A stretch of DNA of 64,000 nucleotides from Deltaproteobacteria bacterium (lineage in GTDB: Bacteria; Myxococcota; Myxococcia; Myxococcales; SZAS-1), in NCBI GenBank assembly GCA_018266075.1, contig JAFEBB010000005.1, positions 62,001 through 126,000 of the forward strand. The letters run 5' to 3'. Under the pieces are notes generated by a model, which saw only the letters and a list, made by a program, of their open reading frames with translations, was not told where the DNA came from and did not search any database. Both the position numbers and the translations under genes were made by a program. Shown piece after piece: positions 26,533 through 37,241 of the stretch. Numbering within the stretch: the first letter of the stretch is position 1; every line of letters begins with the position of its first letter.

Positions 26533-27891
26533 ATGAAGACGCTGTTCGCTATCGTGGCGCTGGGCGGAGCTCTCGCCCTGGGCGCCGTGGGATGTAGCTC
26601 CTCGAACTGCGGCCCGGGCAACTGTACGGGCTGCTGCGACGCCAACAACAACTGCCAGATTGCCGCGTCCGATCACTGCGGCGCGAACGGCGCGGCCTGC
26701 GCCACCTGCACCGCGGCGCAGAGCTGCGTGGTGGGCGTCTGCCAGTTCGCCGGCGGCAACAACGGCTCCGGAAACGGCTCGGGCAACAACGGCTCGGGCA
26801 ACGGCAACGGCTCGAACGGCAGCACCGCGTCGAACACCACGAGCACCAACGGCTCGTCGTCGACCAACAGCACCAACTCGACCACTGGCCAGACCAACAC
26901 CACCGGCACCAACGCCAGCACGACGACCAACGGCTCCACCACGGGCACCTCGGGCTCGTTCGACTGCTCGGCCAAGGGCCCCTGCCAGAACGACACCACG
27001 CCGACCTCGAGCACGATCGCCCAGTGCCAAGCGGCGGAGAGCGACCCCAACTGCGGCACGCAGTTCCTGGCGTACGCGAACTGCGCGCTCACCAATGACG
27101 TGTGCGACTCGAGCGGCAAGAGCAGCCTGCCCAGCGGTGCCTGCCAGACCGAGCTGACGAACTACACCAACTGCATCGAGGCGCACTCCACCACGAGCGG
27201 CACCACGGGGACGACCTCCACCAACAGCAACACCAGCACCACGGGCACGACGGCCACCAACAGCACCACCACGACCGGCACCTCGACGACGGGCACCACC
27301 GGGAGCTTCTGCAGCACCGGCCCGACCGAGGCCACCATCGACAACGGCGGCATCGGCACCCCCTGCACGGGAAACGTGACGTACGCCGATGGCGGCATCG
27401 AGCTCGTGCAGGGTTCCTGCGCGGCCGGCCAGTACTGCTTCGAGTTGCTCAGCGGCGACACCGGTCCGCGCTGCCAGTTCATGTGCGGCAGCACGGCCTG
27501 CCCGTCGAGCTCGTACTGCTACGACTTCAGCCAAGGCTCCAGCCCGTCGACGGACTCGTGGTGCCTCCCCATCGGCTACTCGGACGGCAGCCAGTGCCCC
27601 ACCGGGTACACGGCCAGCGCGCCGTCGCTCGACCCGGCTGATTTGCAGATTTGCGTCCCGCGCTGCGGCGGCACGGGCTCCGCGTGCCCCGCGAACACCA
27701 CCTGCCTGAGCAACGGCGAGTGCGGTTGCACCAACAGCGCGGCCTGCGGCACGGGCTTCACCTGTGACACCGCTTCGGGCGCCTGCTACATCCCATGCAC
27801 GAGCAGCACGCAGTGCGTGGCGGGTGGCCAGGCGTACGGCTGCTGCCTCCAGTACGGCGGCAAGGACTTCTGCGACCCGTACGGTCAGTAG
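26533..27891 (+). CDS. Cys-rich lipoprotein with Ser/Thr/Asn/Gly-rich linkers
   Basis: This is a 452-residue lipoprotein with lipobox GAVGC. The N-terminal Cys module (CGPGNCTGCCDANNNCQ, GAACATCTAAQSCVVGVC) is followed by a linker of Gly, Ser, Asn and Thr (about 75-145). Then come a Cys domain (FDCSAKGPCQND to CIEAHS), a second Thr/Ser-rich linker (about 217-258) and a large Cys-rich C-terminal domain with EGF-like spacing. The same N-terminal module begins the lipoprotein at 52207-53577, so the two are paralogues. The protein is probably surface exposed, and its linkers are candidates for O-glycosylation. Function unknown. The gene is followed by a bidirectional terminator. Confidence 0.8.
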   Translation: MKTLFAIVALGGALALGAVGCSSSNCGPGNCTGCCDANNNCQIAASDHCGANGAACATCTAAQSCVVGVCQFAGGNNGSGNGSGNNGSGNGNGSNGSTASNTTSTNGSSSTNSTNSTTGQTNTTGTNASTTTNGSTTGTSGSFDCSAKGPCQNDTTPTSSTIAQCQAAESDPNCGTQFLAYANCALTNDVCDSSGKSSLPSGACQTELTNYTNCIEAHSTTSGTTGTTSTNSNTSTTGTTATNSTTTTGTSTTGTTGSFCSTGPTEATIDNGGIGTPCTGNVTYADGGIELVQGSCAAGQYCFELLSGDTGPRCQFMCGSTACPSSSYCYDFSQGSSPSTDSWCLPIGYSDGSQCPTGYTASAPSLDPADLQICVPRCGGTGSACPANTTCLSNGECGCTNSAACGTGFTCDTASGACYIPCTSSTQCVAGGQAYGCCLQYGGKDFCDPYGQ

Positions 27892-27916
27892 TCCCGAGTC
27901 AGTCCTGTTGAAGCCA

Positions 27917-27951
27917 GAAGCCCCGGCCCGCGCACGCGGGACCGGGGCTTC
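27917..27951. terminator. bidirectional terminator between lipoprotein gene and hutH
   Basis: GAAGCCCCGG pairs with CCGGGGCTTC. An inner CCCGC/GCGGG stem and one bulged A extend it to about 15 bp, with a small loop. GCTTTCCC follows on the plus side and TTCTGG on the minus side. It lies between two convergent genes and can serve both. Confidence 0.75.
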
Positions 27952-27977
27952 GCTTTCCCGGGTACTGAGAGCTGACG

Positions 27978-29492
<1,515 letters not shown>

Positions 29493-29612
29493 GAAGCACC
29501 TCTCCAGGAGCGCGCGTACTTCTAACACCGCGGCCAGAGAAGCCAACGGTTCCGCGCCGCAAGAACCCGGAATCCGCGTATCCTCTGCGGACCTTCCCCG
29601 GGGACACCCTCC

Positions 29613-31088
29613 ATGCGCGCTGCCCTCCTCGCTGGCCTGTTGCTCGGTTCGTCGACCGCCTGGGCCCAGACGCCCGGAACCACGGCCGTGGTCGCGGCCG
29701 GAAGCTGCAGCGCGCCGTCGCAGGGCGCCCAGGCTCGAGCGCTGCGCGAGGCGCTCACTCGAAAGCTCGGCGGCGCCGTCCAGAACGAGGCCGCGAGCGC
29801 GAAGTCTTTGGGCGGACTCTCCAGTGCGTCGCAGGCGGAGCTCGATCGCCGATTGGCCGCCGCGCGAACCGACTTTCTGCAGCAGAAGTACGCCCGCGTG
29901 CAGAAGGACGTGCAGGACATCCGCGAGGCGCTCTGGCAGCTCGCACCTTCAGACGCGCGCTGGAAGAGCCTGCAGGACGCCGCGGCGCTCTCGGCCTGGA
30001 TCGCGGAGAAGCTGGGGAGCAGCGCCGACGCCGAAGCGGCGCTGCTTCCTGTCGTCCGCATCGACCCGGGCTTCCACCCGGACAAGCACCTCTTCCCGCC
30101 CAACGTGGACAAGCTCGCGCGCCAGGCTGCCGCGCGCGCGAAGGGCGAGCCCGAGGGGTCGCTTCGGGTGACCAGCGTCCCGGACGGCTTGCCGATCTGG
30201 TTGGACGGCAAGCCCGTGGGCAAGGCGCCGCTGTCGCTGCAGCTCGCGCGCGGCGATCACCGCATCGAGGCCACGTTCAACGGCCACCGCGGGCTCGCTC
30301 ACACCGTGCACGTGGAGGAGAGCGCGGTGGTGGAGCTCGACCAGGCGCTCGACGGCGCCGTCTGGGCCGACGCGGGCCCCTGCATCGACGCCGACGCGGA
30401 CCGCAACACGCGCCTCAAGACGCTCGTCTCGGTGGGCCACGTGCTGGGCGTGAAGACGCTGGTCGCCGTTCGGGGCGACGAGCCGGCGCCGAGCGAGCGC
30501 TACCTGGTCGCGACGGCGATCGACGTCGAGAGCGGCCAGGAGGCGCGCGAGGCCAAGGTGAAGCTGAGCGAGGCCGGTGCGTCGCCCGAGGCCATGGACA
30601 AGCTCGCCGCCTTCATCGCCACCGGCGACGTGGCGCCGCCGCTCGAGGCCACGCGCGGCGGCAAGGCCGCGACGCTCGCCAGCGCTGCACCGCCGACGGC
30701 CACCGCGCCTGCGGGCGGGCTCACCCAGACGGCTCCCGAGTCGGGCAGCGGCATGCGTACGGGCGCGTACGTCGCGGGCGGCGTGGCCGTGGCGGCGCTC
30801 GCGGTGGGCGGCTTCTTCGCGCTCGATCTCAAGTCCGCCAACACCACCATCGACAGGGACTGCCCCGGCGGCTCGTTCTGCAGCCCGGGCACGCTCTCCG
30901 AGGTCCAGGACGCCACCTCGCGCCAGGGCCGCGATCGCGCGCTGGCGTTCACCGGCCTCGGCGTGGGTGTCGCGGCCGGCGCAGCCGCCGTGGCGCTCTT
31001 CATGATGGGCGAGCCCGCCACCGCACCGACGACCTCGACCAGCGCGAGCGTGCACCTCACGCCCACCGGGTTGGCGGGCACCTTCTGA
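29613..31088 (+). CDS. PEGA-domain membrane/periplasmic protein
   Basis: This is a 491-residue exported protein with signal peptide [20 protein letters not shown] helical N-terminal region (about 45-160) resembles a TPR-like or coiled domain. The PEGA domain (about 183-235) has the typical [18 protein letters not shown] and [17 protein letters not shown]. It is followed by a mixed alpha/beta region. Two hydrophobic segments lie near the C-terminus (about 385-405, [20 protein letters not shown], and about 450-470). Such PEGA proteins with C-terminal helices are frequent in myxobacteria. The stop codon overlaps the next gene's proposed CTG start by four bases. Confidence 0.78.
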   Translation: MRAALLAGLLLGSSTAWAQTPGTTAVVAAGSCSAPSQGAQARALREALTRKLGGAVQNEAASAKSLGGLSSASQAELDRRLAAARTDFLQQKYARVQKDVQDIREALWQLAPSDARWKSLQDAAALSAWIAEKLGSSADAEAALLPVVRIDPGFHPDKHLFPPNVDKLARQAAARAKGEPEGSLRVTSVPDGLPIWLDGKPVGKAPLSLQLARGDHRIEATFNGHRGLAHTVHVEESAVVELDQALDGAVWADAGPCIDADADRNTRLKTLVSVGHVLGVKTLVAVRGDEPAPSERYLVATAIDVESGQEAREAKVKLSEAGASPEAMDKLAAFIATGDVAPPLEATRGGKAATLASAAPPTATAPAGGLTQTAPESGSGMRTGAYVAGGVAVAALAVGGFFALDLKSANTTIDRDCPGGSFCSPGTLSEVQDATSRQGRDRALAFTGLGVGVAAGAAAVALFMMGEPATAPTTSTSASVHLTPTGLAGTF

Positions 31089-31438
31089 AGCGGCCCTGGA
31101 GCACCTGGATCCTCGCGCCGGCCTTCGCCGCAGCCGCGCTGTTCCACGTCGCGGCGCTCGTCGATCCGGGAATCGCCGGGACGGATCCCGCCTGGCGACA
31201 CGCGCTCTTCGCGGGCATCAACGCCGCGCTGGCGGTGCTTTTCGTCCTTCGGCCGCGCTGGCTGCCGTGGCTGCTGAGCGCGCTCGCGGTCCAGCAGCTC
31301 TGGAGCCACGGCCACGCGCTCGTCCTCGCCTGGCGACTGGAGCAGCGGGTGGATTGGACGTCGGTCGTGGTGCTGGTTGGCATTCCGATCGCCCTGGCGG
31401 TCGTGGTGCACGATGCCCGAGCGGCCCGAGGGTGGTAG
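31085..31438 (+). CDS. small four-helix membrane protein, probable CTG start
   Basis: The reading frame with strong G/C third positions runs from CTG at 31085, overlapping the previous TGA by four bases (CTGA), to TAG at 31436-31438, giving 117 residues. It encodes four hydrophobic stretches: ILAPAFAAAALFHVAALVD, ALFAGINAALAVLFVL, WLPWLLSALAVQQLW and SVVVLVGIPIALAVVV. The first conventional start in this frame is GTG 31235, which would cut off two of the four segments. I therefore read CTG 31085 as the start, coupled to the PEGA gene. A weak GGCGGG lies upstream. Function unknown. Confidence 0.6.
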   Translation: MKRPWSTWILAPAFAAAALFHVAALVDPGIAGTDPAWRHALFAGINAALAVLFVLRPRWLPWLLSALAVQQLWSHGHALVLAWRLEQRVDWTSVVVLVGIPIALAVVVHDARAARGW

Positions 31439-31466
31439 GGTTTCGGGCGTCTTTCCGGAGCCGGTG

Positions 31467-34064
31467 ATGGGCCTTTTCGACTGGCTGAACAAGAAGCCGG
31501 GGGAGGGCGGCGAGCAGCCCGGCGCCGCCGCCCCCGAAGATCCCGACGACGCCGACTCGGCCCAGATCGACGCGGGCCACCAGCGCGTCGACGGCGAGGA
31601 GAAGTACGTCGACGAGGGCCAGATCGCCCGCGGCGGCATGGGCTCCATCCGCCGCGTCTTCAACCACAACCTCCTGCGCAAGGAGGCCATGAAGTGCCTC
31701 GACCCCAAGGTCGCGGAGGACGAGAACGAGCTCTTGCGGTTCATCGAGGAGGCGCAGATCACCGCGCAGCTCGATCATCCCAACATCCCTGCCGTCCACG
31801 ACCTGGGCCAGCGCGCGGATGGGCAGCACTTCTTCAACATGAAGCTCGTGCGCGGCAAGACGCTCGAGCAGATGCTGAACAACAGCCGCTTCAAGGTGAA
31901 CGACGACGAGCAGCTCTTCGGCGTGCTCCAGGTCTTCATCAAGGTCTGCGACGCGATCGCGTTCGCGCACAGCCGCAGCGTCATCCACTGCGACCTGAAG
32001 CCGCCCAACATCATGGTCGGCCGGTTCGGCCAGGTGTACGTGATGGACTGGGGCATCGCGCGCGTGAAGGGTGCCGATCGCAAGGTCCGCGGCGAGACCG
32101 GCGCCGAGCTCATCCAGACCGCCGGCCGCGACCGCCACCTCGACGACGGCCGGGTGATGGGCACCCTGGGCTACATGCCGCCCGAGCAGGCCCTGGGCTA
32201 TGTGGACCAGCTCGACGAGCGCAGCGACGTGTTCGCCCTCGGCGCGCTCCTCTACCGCATCCTCACCGGCCGCGCGCCGCACGTGGGCCAGACCCCCGAG
32301 GAGACCTGGGACCTCGCCAAGGCCTGCCAGATCCTGCCGCCGCAGGAGATGCTGGAGCAGATGGGCAGCAAGCTGAAGCTGTCGCAGCGGCTCTGCCAGA
32401 TCACCTCGAAGGCGCTCGAGGCCGACAAGGAGCTCCGCTACCAGAGCGTGGCCGAGCTGCAGCGCGATGTGGAGGAGTACCTCCGCGGCGCGGGCCGCTA
32501 CCCCACGGCGACGTTCCCCGCGGGCACACTGGTCATCAAGCAGGGCGACGAAGGCGATGCGGCCTACGTCATCACCAGCGGCCGCGCGCGCGTGTTCCGC
32601 ACCGACGGCAGCGGCGCAGGCAAGACCATCCGCCAGCTCGGCCCGGGCGAGGTGTTCGGCGAGACGGCCATCCTCACTTCGTCGCCGCGCTCGGCGAGCA
32701 TCGAGGCCATCGAGGATCTGCAGTGCGTGGTGGTCGCGCGCGACGCGCTCGAGCGCGAGCTGGGCCAGACCTTCTGGGTGGGCCACATCCTCAAGGCGCT
32801 GGCCGAGCGCTTCAAGGACATCGACCAGCGCATGGAGGCCGAGGCCAAGAAGCTCGAGCCGCTGGTGCAGGACCTGGTGCTGCGCTTCTTTGCCTTCAAC
32901 GGGCACGTCCGCGAGGACGGCGCGCGCGTGGTGGGCTGGATGCTGCTTCGCCGGCACGTGCGCAACACCCTCAAGCTCGGGGACGTGCAGACCATGGCGC
33001 TCTGTGCGGGCGTGCGCGGACTGCACCTCGACACCGCCAGCGACGAGGCCGTGCTGGTGGCCGATCCGCCGGGTGTGCGGCCCGGCTCGGGTTCGATGCC
33101 GGCGATCCCTGCGGCGCCCAAGGCTCCCGCGGTGCCGAAGCCGCCGCCGCGCCTCGAGAGCGAGACGCTGCCCGTGCTCTCGGACAAGCCCACGGCGCGA
33201 CCAGCTTCGCGCCTGGGGATGCAGGCCATCTCGTCGCCCGGCACGCCGCGACCCGGCTCGCGCCCGATGCCGGTGGCAGCCGAGCCGGACACCGGCGAAG
33301 AGCCGGCGCTCTCCGACAAGCCCGCGCGCACCCGGTCGGGCGAGGTCGAGGTGGTGTCGGAGGCGCCAGTGCTCTCGGACAGGCCCATGCCGCGCGGGAA
33401 GTCGGGGCAGATGCCCGCGCTGCCGGAGCCGTCGACGGGTGAGGAGCCGGTGCTCTCGGACAAGCCCACGCCGCGCGCCAAGTCCGGTCCGATGCCGGCC
33501 ATCGAGCCGCCGCCCGCGGTGGAGCCAGCGCCTTCGTCGCGGCCGCCGTCGCGAGCCATTCCGAGTGCGCGCCCGCCGTCGCGCGCGATCCCGAGTGCGC
33601 GTCCGCCGTCGCGAGCGATCCCGAGTGCGCGTCCGCCGTCGCAGCGGATGTCCGAGGTGTCGACTCCTTCCGCGCGTCCGCCGAGCCGGCCTGCGCCGTC
33701 GGTGAACATGCCGAGGCCGCCCAGCCAGCCTTCGCCGGTGGCGCGGACCTCGCCGTTCGAGGCGCCGGCCTTGGAGCCCACGCCGGCGCCGCCGCCCACG
33801 CCCGCCGCGGAGGCCTCGCCATTTGCGCCCACGGCGCCGCTCTCGCCGTTCGCGCCCACGCCGCCGACCGAGGCACCGCCGAGCGCGCCTGCGCCCGAGG
33901 CTCCGAAGTATCCCGACAACGCCACGGTCGCGGATCTGCCGCCCGAGTTCGCGGCCACCGAGCTCATGCCCGAGAACATGGACATCGACGCGCTCATCGC
34001 CGCGGCCAGCAAGGCCAAGGCGAAGCTCGACGGCGAAGGCGGCGGGCAGGGCGGCGGGAGCTGA
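31467..34064 (+). CDS. Ser/Thr kinase fused to cyclic-nucleotide-binding domain
   Basis: This is an 865-residue, apparently cytoplasmic protein. Residues about 48-335 are a Ser/Thr kinase: IARGGMGSIRRVF, an EAMKCLD Lys, the catalytic loop HCDLKPPN (about 173) and MDWGIA (about 192) in place of HRD and DFG, and MPPEQ. A cyclic-nucleotide-binding (Crp-type) domain follows at about 350-470, with GTLVIKQGDEGDAAYVITSG, LGPGEVFGETAIL and SPRSASIEA. A helical segment comes next (to about 530). The tail (about 535-865) is low complexity, rich in Pro, Ser and Ala, with repeated LSDKP motifs and three exact RPPSRAIPSA decamers. ATG 31467 was chosen because MGLFDWLNKK begins the coding-like part. Confidence 0.85.
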   Translation: MGLFDWLNKKPGEGGEQPGAAAPEDPDDADSAQIDAGHQRVDGEEKYVDEGQIARGGMGSIRRVFNHNLLRKEAMKCLDPKVAEDENELLRFIEEAQITAQLDHPNIPAVHDLGQRADGQHFFNMKLVRGKTLEQMLNNSRFKVNDDEQLFGVLQVFIKVCDAIAFAHSRSVIHCDLKPPNIMVGRFGQVYVMDWGIARVKGADRKVRGETGAELIQTAGRDRHLDDGRVMGTLGYMPPEQALGYVDQLDERSDVFALGALLYRILTGRAPHVGQTPEETWDLAKACQILPPQEMLEQMGSKLKLSQRLCQITSKALEADKELRYQSVAELQRDVEEYLRGAGRYPTATFPAGTLVIKQGDEGDAAYVITSGRARVFRTDGSGAGKTIRQLGPGEVFGETAILTSSPRSASIEAIEDLQCVVVARDALERELGQTFWVGHILKALAERFKDIDQRMEAEAKKLEPLVQDLVLRFFAFNGHVREDGARVVGWMLLRRHVRNTLKLGDVQTMALCAGVRGLHLDTASDEAVLVADPPGVRPGSGSMPAIPAAPKAPAVPKPPPRLESETLPVLSDKPTARPASRLGMQAISSPGTPRPGSRPMPVAAEPDTGEEPALSDKPARTRSGEVEVVSEAPVLSDRPMPRGKSGQMPALPEPSTGEEPVLSDKPTPRAKSGPMPAIEPPPAVEPAPSSRPPSRAIPSARPPSRAIPSARPPSRAIPSARPPSQRMSEVSTPSARPPSRPAPSVNMPRPPSQPSPVARTSPFEAPALEPTPAPPPTPAAEASPFAPTAPLSPFAPTPPTEAPPSAPAPEAPKYPDNATVADLPPEFAATELMPENMDIDALIAAASKAKAKLDGEGGGQGGGS
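33541..33643 (+). repeat. 30-bp tandem repeat in kinase tail
   Basis: Three full copies of a 30-bp unit (33541-33570, 33571-33600, 33601-33630) and a partial fourth (33631-33643) encode RPPSRAIPSA three times and then RPPS. The copies differ at only a few positions. Because the unit is a multiple of three, copy-number change would keep the frame. Confidence 0.9.
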
Positions 34065-34073
34065 CGCGCGACC

Positions 34074-34526
34074 TCAGCTCGATTGTTCCTCGATCACGAG
34101 GAACATCCACGGGCTCTGGTCCTTCGCCTTGAAGACGAAGAGTCCCTCGAGCTCGTGAAGCGCGAGCGCACAGAGCTCGTCGATCTCCTCGCGCCGCACC
34201 GCGAACCCGGCCGTATTGAAGATCTGGTAATGCGTCTTCTGCGCCAGGCGCTTCAAGCGTGCTGAACGTTCGCGCGCGAGCGGCGGAAACGCGTCGTTGG
34301 CCCAGCCCCAAAGCCAGCTCGAGCGCTCGGGAACGTAGGTCGCTATCGGCGTGAAGCCGTACGCGTCGGCGCCCAGCCTGAACGCGCCGGTAACGAGGTC
34401 GTAGTGCCAGGCCCCCTCGGCGTCCGTCAGCCGGGCCTGCTTGGCGACGTACGCCGCCATCGCCTTCGCGAGCAGCGCATCGAACGCGTCGTCAATGGGG
34501 TCGTTGTGGTCGTGATGGCGTTGCAT
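34074..34526 (-). CDS. DUF6882-like protein
   Basis: This is a 150-residue soluble protein with the pattern of the DUF6882 family: DALLAKAMAAYVAKQARL, WHYDLVTGAFRLG, and the hallmark SSWLWGWANDAFP near residue 70. It starts with a His-rich MQRHHDHND. It is convergent with the kinase (9 bp between stops) and 9 bp ahead of the AgmX-like gene on the same strand. The function of the family is not known to me. Confidence 0.6.
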   Translation of the reverse strand: MQRHHDHNDPIDDAFDALLAKAMAAYVAKQARLTDAEGAWHYDLVTGAFRLGADAYGFTPIATYVPERSSWLWGWANDAFPPLARERSARLKRLAQKTHYQIFNTAGFAVRREEIDELCALALHELEGLFVFKAKDQSPWMFLVIEEQSS

Positions 34527-34535
34527 CGACCAAGC

Positions 34536-35453
34536 TCAGTGCTTCGGCCCCCAGGCGAACTTGAGCTTCACGTTCGCCTGCTCGCCTTCGTAGTGGGGGA
34601 AGCTCCAGGTCTTGAGCGTCTTCACCAGGCACGCGTAGAGCGGCGTGCCCTCGCCGAAGTCGTGGTTGTCGACCCAGACCTTGCCCACGCGGCCGTCGTT
34701 GCCCACGGTGAACTCGAGCGGCAAGTTGACCTGATCGGTCGGCGGGTGCGCCACCGCCTCGGCCTTGATGCACGGGTACACCGTGTTCGCCTTCTGCTGC
34801 GCAATCTGGGAAATGGTCGCGCTGTCGAACTGCTGCGTGGCCTTCATGCCGTCCGGATCGGTGGCGTCGGTCTGCGGGCTCGCGCTGGGCGTGGGCGCCG
34901 TGCTCCCGTGGTGCTTGGTCGGGACGCCCTTGTGCGGCGGGGCAGGCACGGCGGGGTTCGTCCCGGACGGCTCGGGGATCGCAATCGCCACCTCGTCCGA
35001 CGGCTTGGCCGCCAGGGAGATGGCCGGCGCCTCCACGCTGATGGTGATGAGGTCCGCGTCGTTGGCGTTGCGCCAGGGCTTGTTCACCGCGAGCCAGTAC
35101 GCGCCGTACGCGCCGCCGGCCAGCACGATGAGGCCCACCGCGCCAAAGCCTCCCAACTTCAGATTCCGCTGCTTCTTCTGGACGGCGATCTGGGTGGTGG
35201 TGTCCTTGTCGATCTGGACTTTGACCTGGGCCTTCTTCGCGTGGACCTTGAAGAAGTCGATGGTCTCGATGGGCACGAAGTCGTCGCTGCCCTCGCGCGC
35301 CACGAACGTGCGGCCGGTGATCTCGCCCTTGTAGAGCTTGTCGACGAGCACCTTGGCCGGGACGGGCCCAAGCAGCATGTCGTCCTGCTTGAAGAGCCAA
35401 TCGCCGCCTGAGGTACCGACGTCGACGCCCAACTGGCTTGGCGCTGCCGCCAT
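34536..35453 (-). CDS. GYF_2 / AgmX-PglI C-terminal domain membrane protein
   Basis: This is a 305-residue protein. A GYF_2-type domain (DWLFKQDDMLLGPVPAKVLV and ITGRTFVAREGSDDFVPI, about 17-65) precedes one transmembrane helix (about 104-121, GGFGAVGLIVLAGGAYGAYW). A Pro/Ser/Thr linker with KHHG follows. The C-terminal domain (about 205-305) is typical of gliding-motility AgmX/PglI (GltJ-like) proteins, with Cys in YPCIKAEAV and ACLVKTLKTWSFPHYEGEQ. It has the same architecture as the larger protein at 47998-50169 but lacks the zinc ribbon. By analogy it may link a cytoplasmic GYF partner to the envelope. The start ATG 35453 faces truA across a 100-bp divergent region. Confidence 0.8.
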   Translation of the reverse strand: MAAAPSQLGVDVGTSGGDWLFKQDDMLLGPVPAKVLVDKLYKGEITGRTFVAREGSDDFVPIETIDFFKVHAKKAQVKVQIDKDTTTQIAVQKKQRNLKLGGFGAVGLIVLAGGAYGAYWLAVNKPWRNANDADLITISVEAPAISLAAKPSDEVAIAIPEPSGTNPAVPAPPHKGVPTKHHGSTAPTPSASPQTDATDPDGMKATQQFDSATISQIAQQKANTVYPCIKAEAVAHPPTDQVNLPLEFTVGNDGRVGKVWVDNHDFGEGTPLYACLVKTLKTWSFPHYEGEQANVKLKFAWGPKH

Positions 35454-35553
35454 CCGCACCTCGTGACCCCGCGAGACGTCGACGATTCTACCCAACCGAT
35501 CGTTACCGACAAGGCGGGCGGGCGCCGGTCTGGACGTGTAGTGTCCCGCCCCC

Positions 35554-36363
35554 GTGGCCCGCCCCCCCAAGCGCCGCTTCGCGCTGCTCCTCGCCTACGA
35601 GGGTACCCGCTTCGCCGGCTGGCAGATGCAGCCCGGCGCCCGGACCGTCCAGGAGACCGTGGGCGACGCGCTGGTGGCGGTGGGCATTACGCCCCGCGTC
35701 GAAGGCGCCAGCCGCACCGATCGCGGCGTCCACGCGCGAGCGATGGTGGTGAGCATCACCGCGCGCATCCCGCATGGGCCGGAGTGGCTCCGCGACGAGC
35801 TGCGAAAGCACCTGCCGGACGACGTCCGCCTGCGCGCCGTGGCCGGGGCCCGCGACGACTTCCACGCCCAGTTCTCCTCGGTGGGCAAGCGCTACCGCTA
35901 TCGATTGTGGCTCGCGCGCGAGCCGGGCGGGTCGCGCTTCGCCTGGCGGCTTCCGGACGCCGAGCATCCCCAAGCGACGGTCGAGGGATTCTCGCTCCGC
36001 GCGCTGCAGTCGGCGCTCGCGGCGATGGTGGGCAAGCGCAGCTTCGCGGGCGCCATGCACGGCACCGCGAGGGAAGGGCTGAGCGATCTCGTGGAGGCGC
36101 GGCTGGTGCGTCAGGTGGACTCACCGCGCGGGCGCGAGCTCACGCTGGCCTTCACGGCCGATCGCTTCGGCAAGTACATGGTGCGCACGCTGGTGGGCAT
36201 CGCGGCGCGCGCGGCATGGGGCGAGCTCGATCCGGCTTCGCTCGGCCGCCAGCTCGATTCGGAAGTGCGCCTCAACCAGCTCGTGGCGCCGCCGCAGGGG
36301 CTTCTGCTCTCCAAGGTCTTCTACCGCGACGGGGAAGACCCTTTTCCGTGGCTGCAACGCTAG
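35554..36363 (+). CDS. truA: tRNA pseudouridine synthase A
   Basis: This is a 269-residue pseudouridine synthase acting on positions 38-40 of the tRNA anticodon arm. The catalytic Asp lies in ASRTDRGVHA (about 55). FALLLAYEGTRFAGWQMQP opens the domain. YRYRLW and the C-terminal DRFGKYMVRTLVGIA with APPQGLLL are all typical. GTG 35554 is the likely start. It is divergent from the GYF_2 protein gene. Confidence 0.93.
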   Translation: MARPPKRRFALLLAYEGTRFAGWQMQPGARTVQETVGDALVAVGITPRVEGASRTDRGVHARAMVVSITARIPHGPEWLRDELRKHLPDDVRLRAVAGARDDFHAQFSSVGKRYRYRLWLAREPGGSRFAWRLPDAEHPQATVEGFSLRALQSALAAMVGKRSFAGAMHGTAREGLSDLVEARLVRQVDSPRGRELTLAFTADRFGKYMVRTLVGIAARAAWGELDPASLGRQLDSEVRLNQLVAPPQGLLLSKVFYRDGEDPFPWLQR

Positions 36364-36404
36364 AGGCGACAGCGTGGCCCAGGCTCGACCCGGACCCGGT
36401 CCTG

Positions 36405-36563
36405 CTAAATCGCCTCTGGGTCGTACTTCGCCAACAGGTCCGCGATGGCCTCGCGGAGGTACTCGCTCTGCCGCACGCGGGTGCGCCGCGACAGGTCCTT
36501 CAGCTGCTCCAAACGGGGCTTGGGAATCCGGAACACCAACGAAGTGAGCCGCATCCGATCCAT
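36405..36563 (-). CDS. small ribbon-helix-helix protein
   Basis: This is a 52-residue protein with an excellent GGAGG six bases before ATG 36563. The strand SLVFRIPKPRLEQLKDLS and the helices ending SEYLREAIADLLAKY fit the ribbon-helix-helix (CopG/Arc) DNA-binding fold. Such proteins are often antitoxins, but no toxin gene adjoins this one, so it may be a stand-alone repressor. The longer in-frame start at 36596 is not needed. Confidence 0.7.
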   Translation of the reverse strand: MDRMRLTSLVFRIPKPRLEQLKDLSRRTRVRQSEYLREAIADLLAKYDPEAI

Positions 36564-36650
36564 ACGACCTCCGCGCGATTGCGCATGAACACCCACATGG
36601 TCGTACCTGGAGCTACAGCCGTCAAAAAAAGCGTCGAAACGCGTCGCGCG

Positions 36651-37190
36651 CTATTCGAGCACGTAGGTGCGGAGCTGCACGCCGCCCGAGCCGCCATAGC
36701 CCACGCGGATGCCCTGGCTCACCTCCACGCTCAGCTCCGCCTGCGCGAACACGCCCACGAGCGCGGAGAGCTCGTACATCACGCCGAACTGCGCCCAGGG
36801 GCCAACGGCGTAGCGGGGCGTCGAGTCGCCCTTGATGCCGCCCTGGAAATAGGTCTTGAGCTCGTCGCGGCCGAAGTACTTGCGATAGGCGACGCCCACC
36901 GCCGCGCCCGCGTCGCTGCGGCTGTGCAGGTAGCGCCCGAGGACTACCAGCTCGTTTCCCTCGAAGCCGAGGCCGAGCGTGAGCTCCAGGCCGAGCGTCA
37001 GCCGCGCGGCGTCGAAGCCCTGGACGTTGTTCGCCGCGACGAAGAGGAAGTCCGCGCGCTCGCCGCCAATCTCCGGCGAGATTCCGAGGGCGCCACGGTG
37101 GTCGAGCCGAGGCGGGAAGTCTGCGCGCGCAGCGGTCGGCGCGAGCACGAGCACGGCGACCAGGGCGACGAGGCTGCGCACGCGCGACAT
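36651..37190 (-). CDS. secreted or outer-membrane beta-rich protein
   Basis: This is a 179-residue protein with signal peptide MSRVRSLVALVAVLVLAPTAARA. The mature part alternates in beta-barrel fashion (LTLGLELTLGLGF, AVGVAYRKYFG, FAQAELSVEV, GVQLRTYVLE). Gly and aromatic residues are frequent, as in myxobacterial outer-membrane proteins. No enzyme motif is present. It is probably transcribed with, or just after, the MYXO-CTERM-like lipoprotein upstream on the same strand (gap 51 bp). Confidence 0.65.
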   Translation of the reverse strand: MSRVRSLVALVAVLVLAPTAARADFPPRLDHRGALGISPEIGGERADFLFVAANNVQGFDAARLTLGLELTLGLGFEGNELVVLGRYLHSRSDAGAAVGVAYRKYFGRDELKTYFQGGIKGDSTPRYAVGPWAQFGVMYELSALVGVFAQAELSVEVSQGIRVGYGGSGGVQLRTYVLE

Positions 37191-37241
37191 CCTGCACCAG
37201 TGTGCGCGCGTCGTCTCGGAATTCGAAGTCAGCCGCGCGTG

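Noticed and set aside
26757-27300. Microsatellite-like ACC/AGC-rich tracts as phase-variable contingency repeats
   Set aside because: The tracts are irregular mixtures of Ser, Thr, Asn and Gly codons rather than perfect repeats, so slippage-driven switching is unlikely.
36405-36563. Toxin-antitoxin pair
   Set aside because: Only the ribbon-helix-helix protein is present; no toxin-like frame adjoins it on either side.
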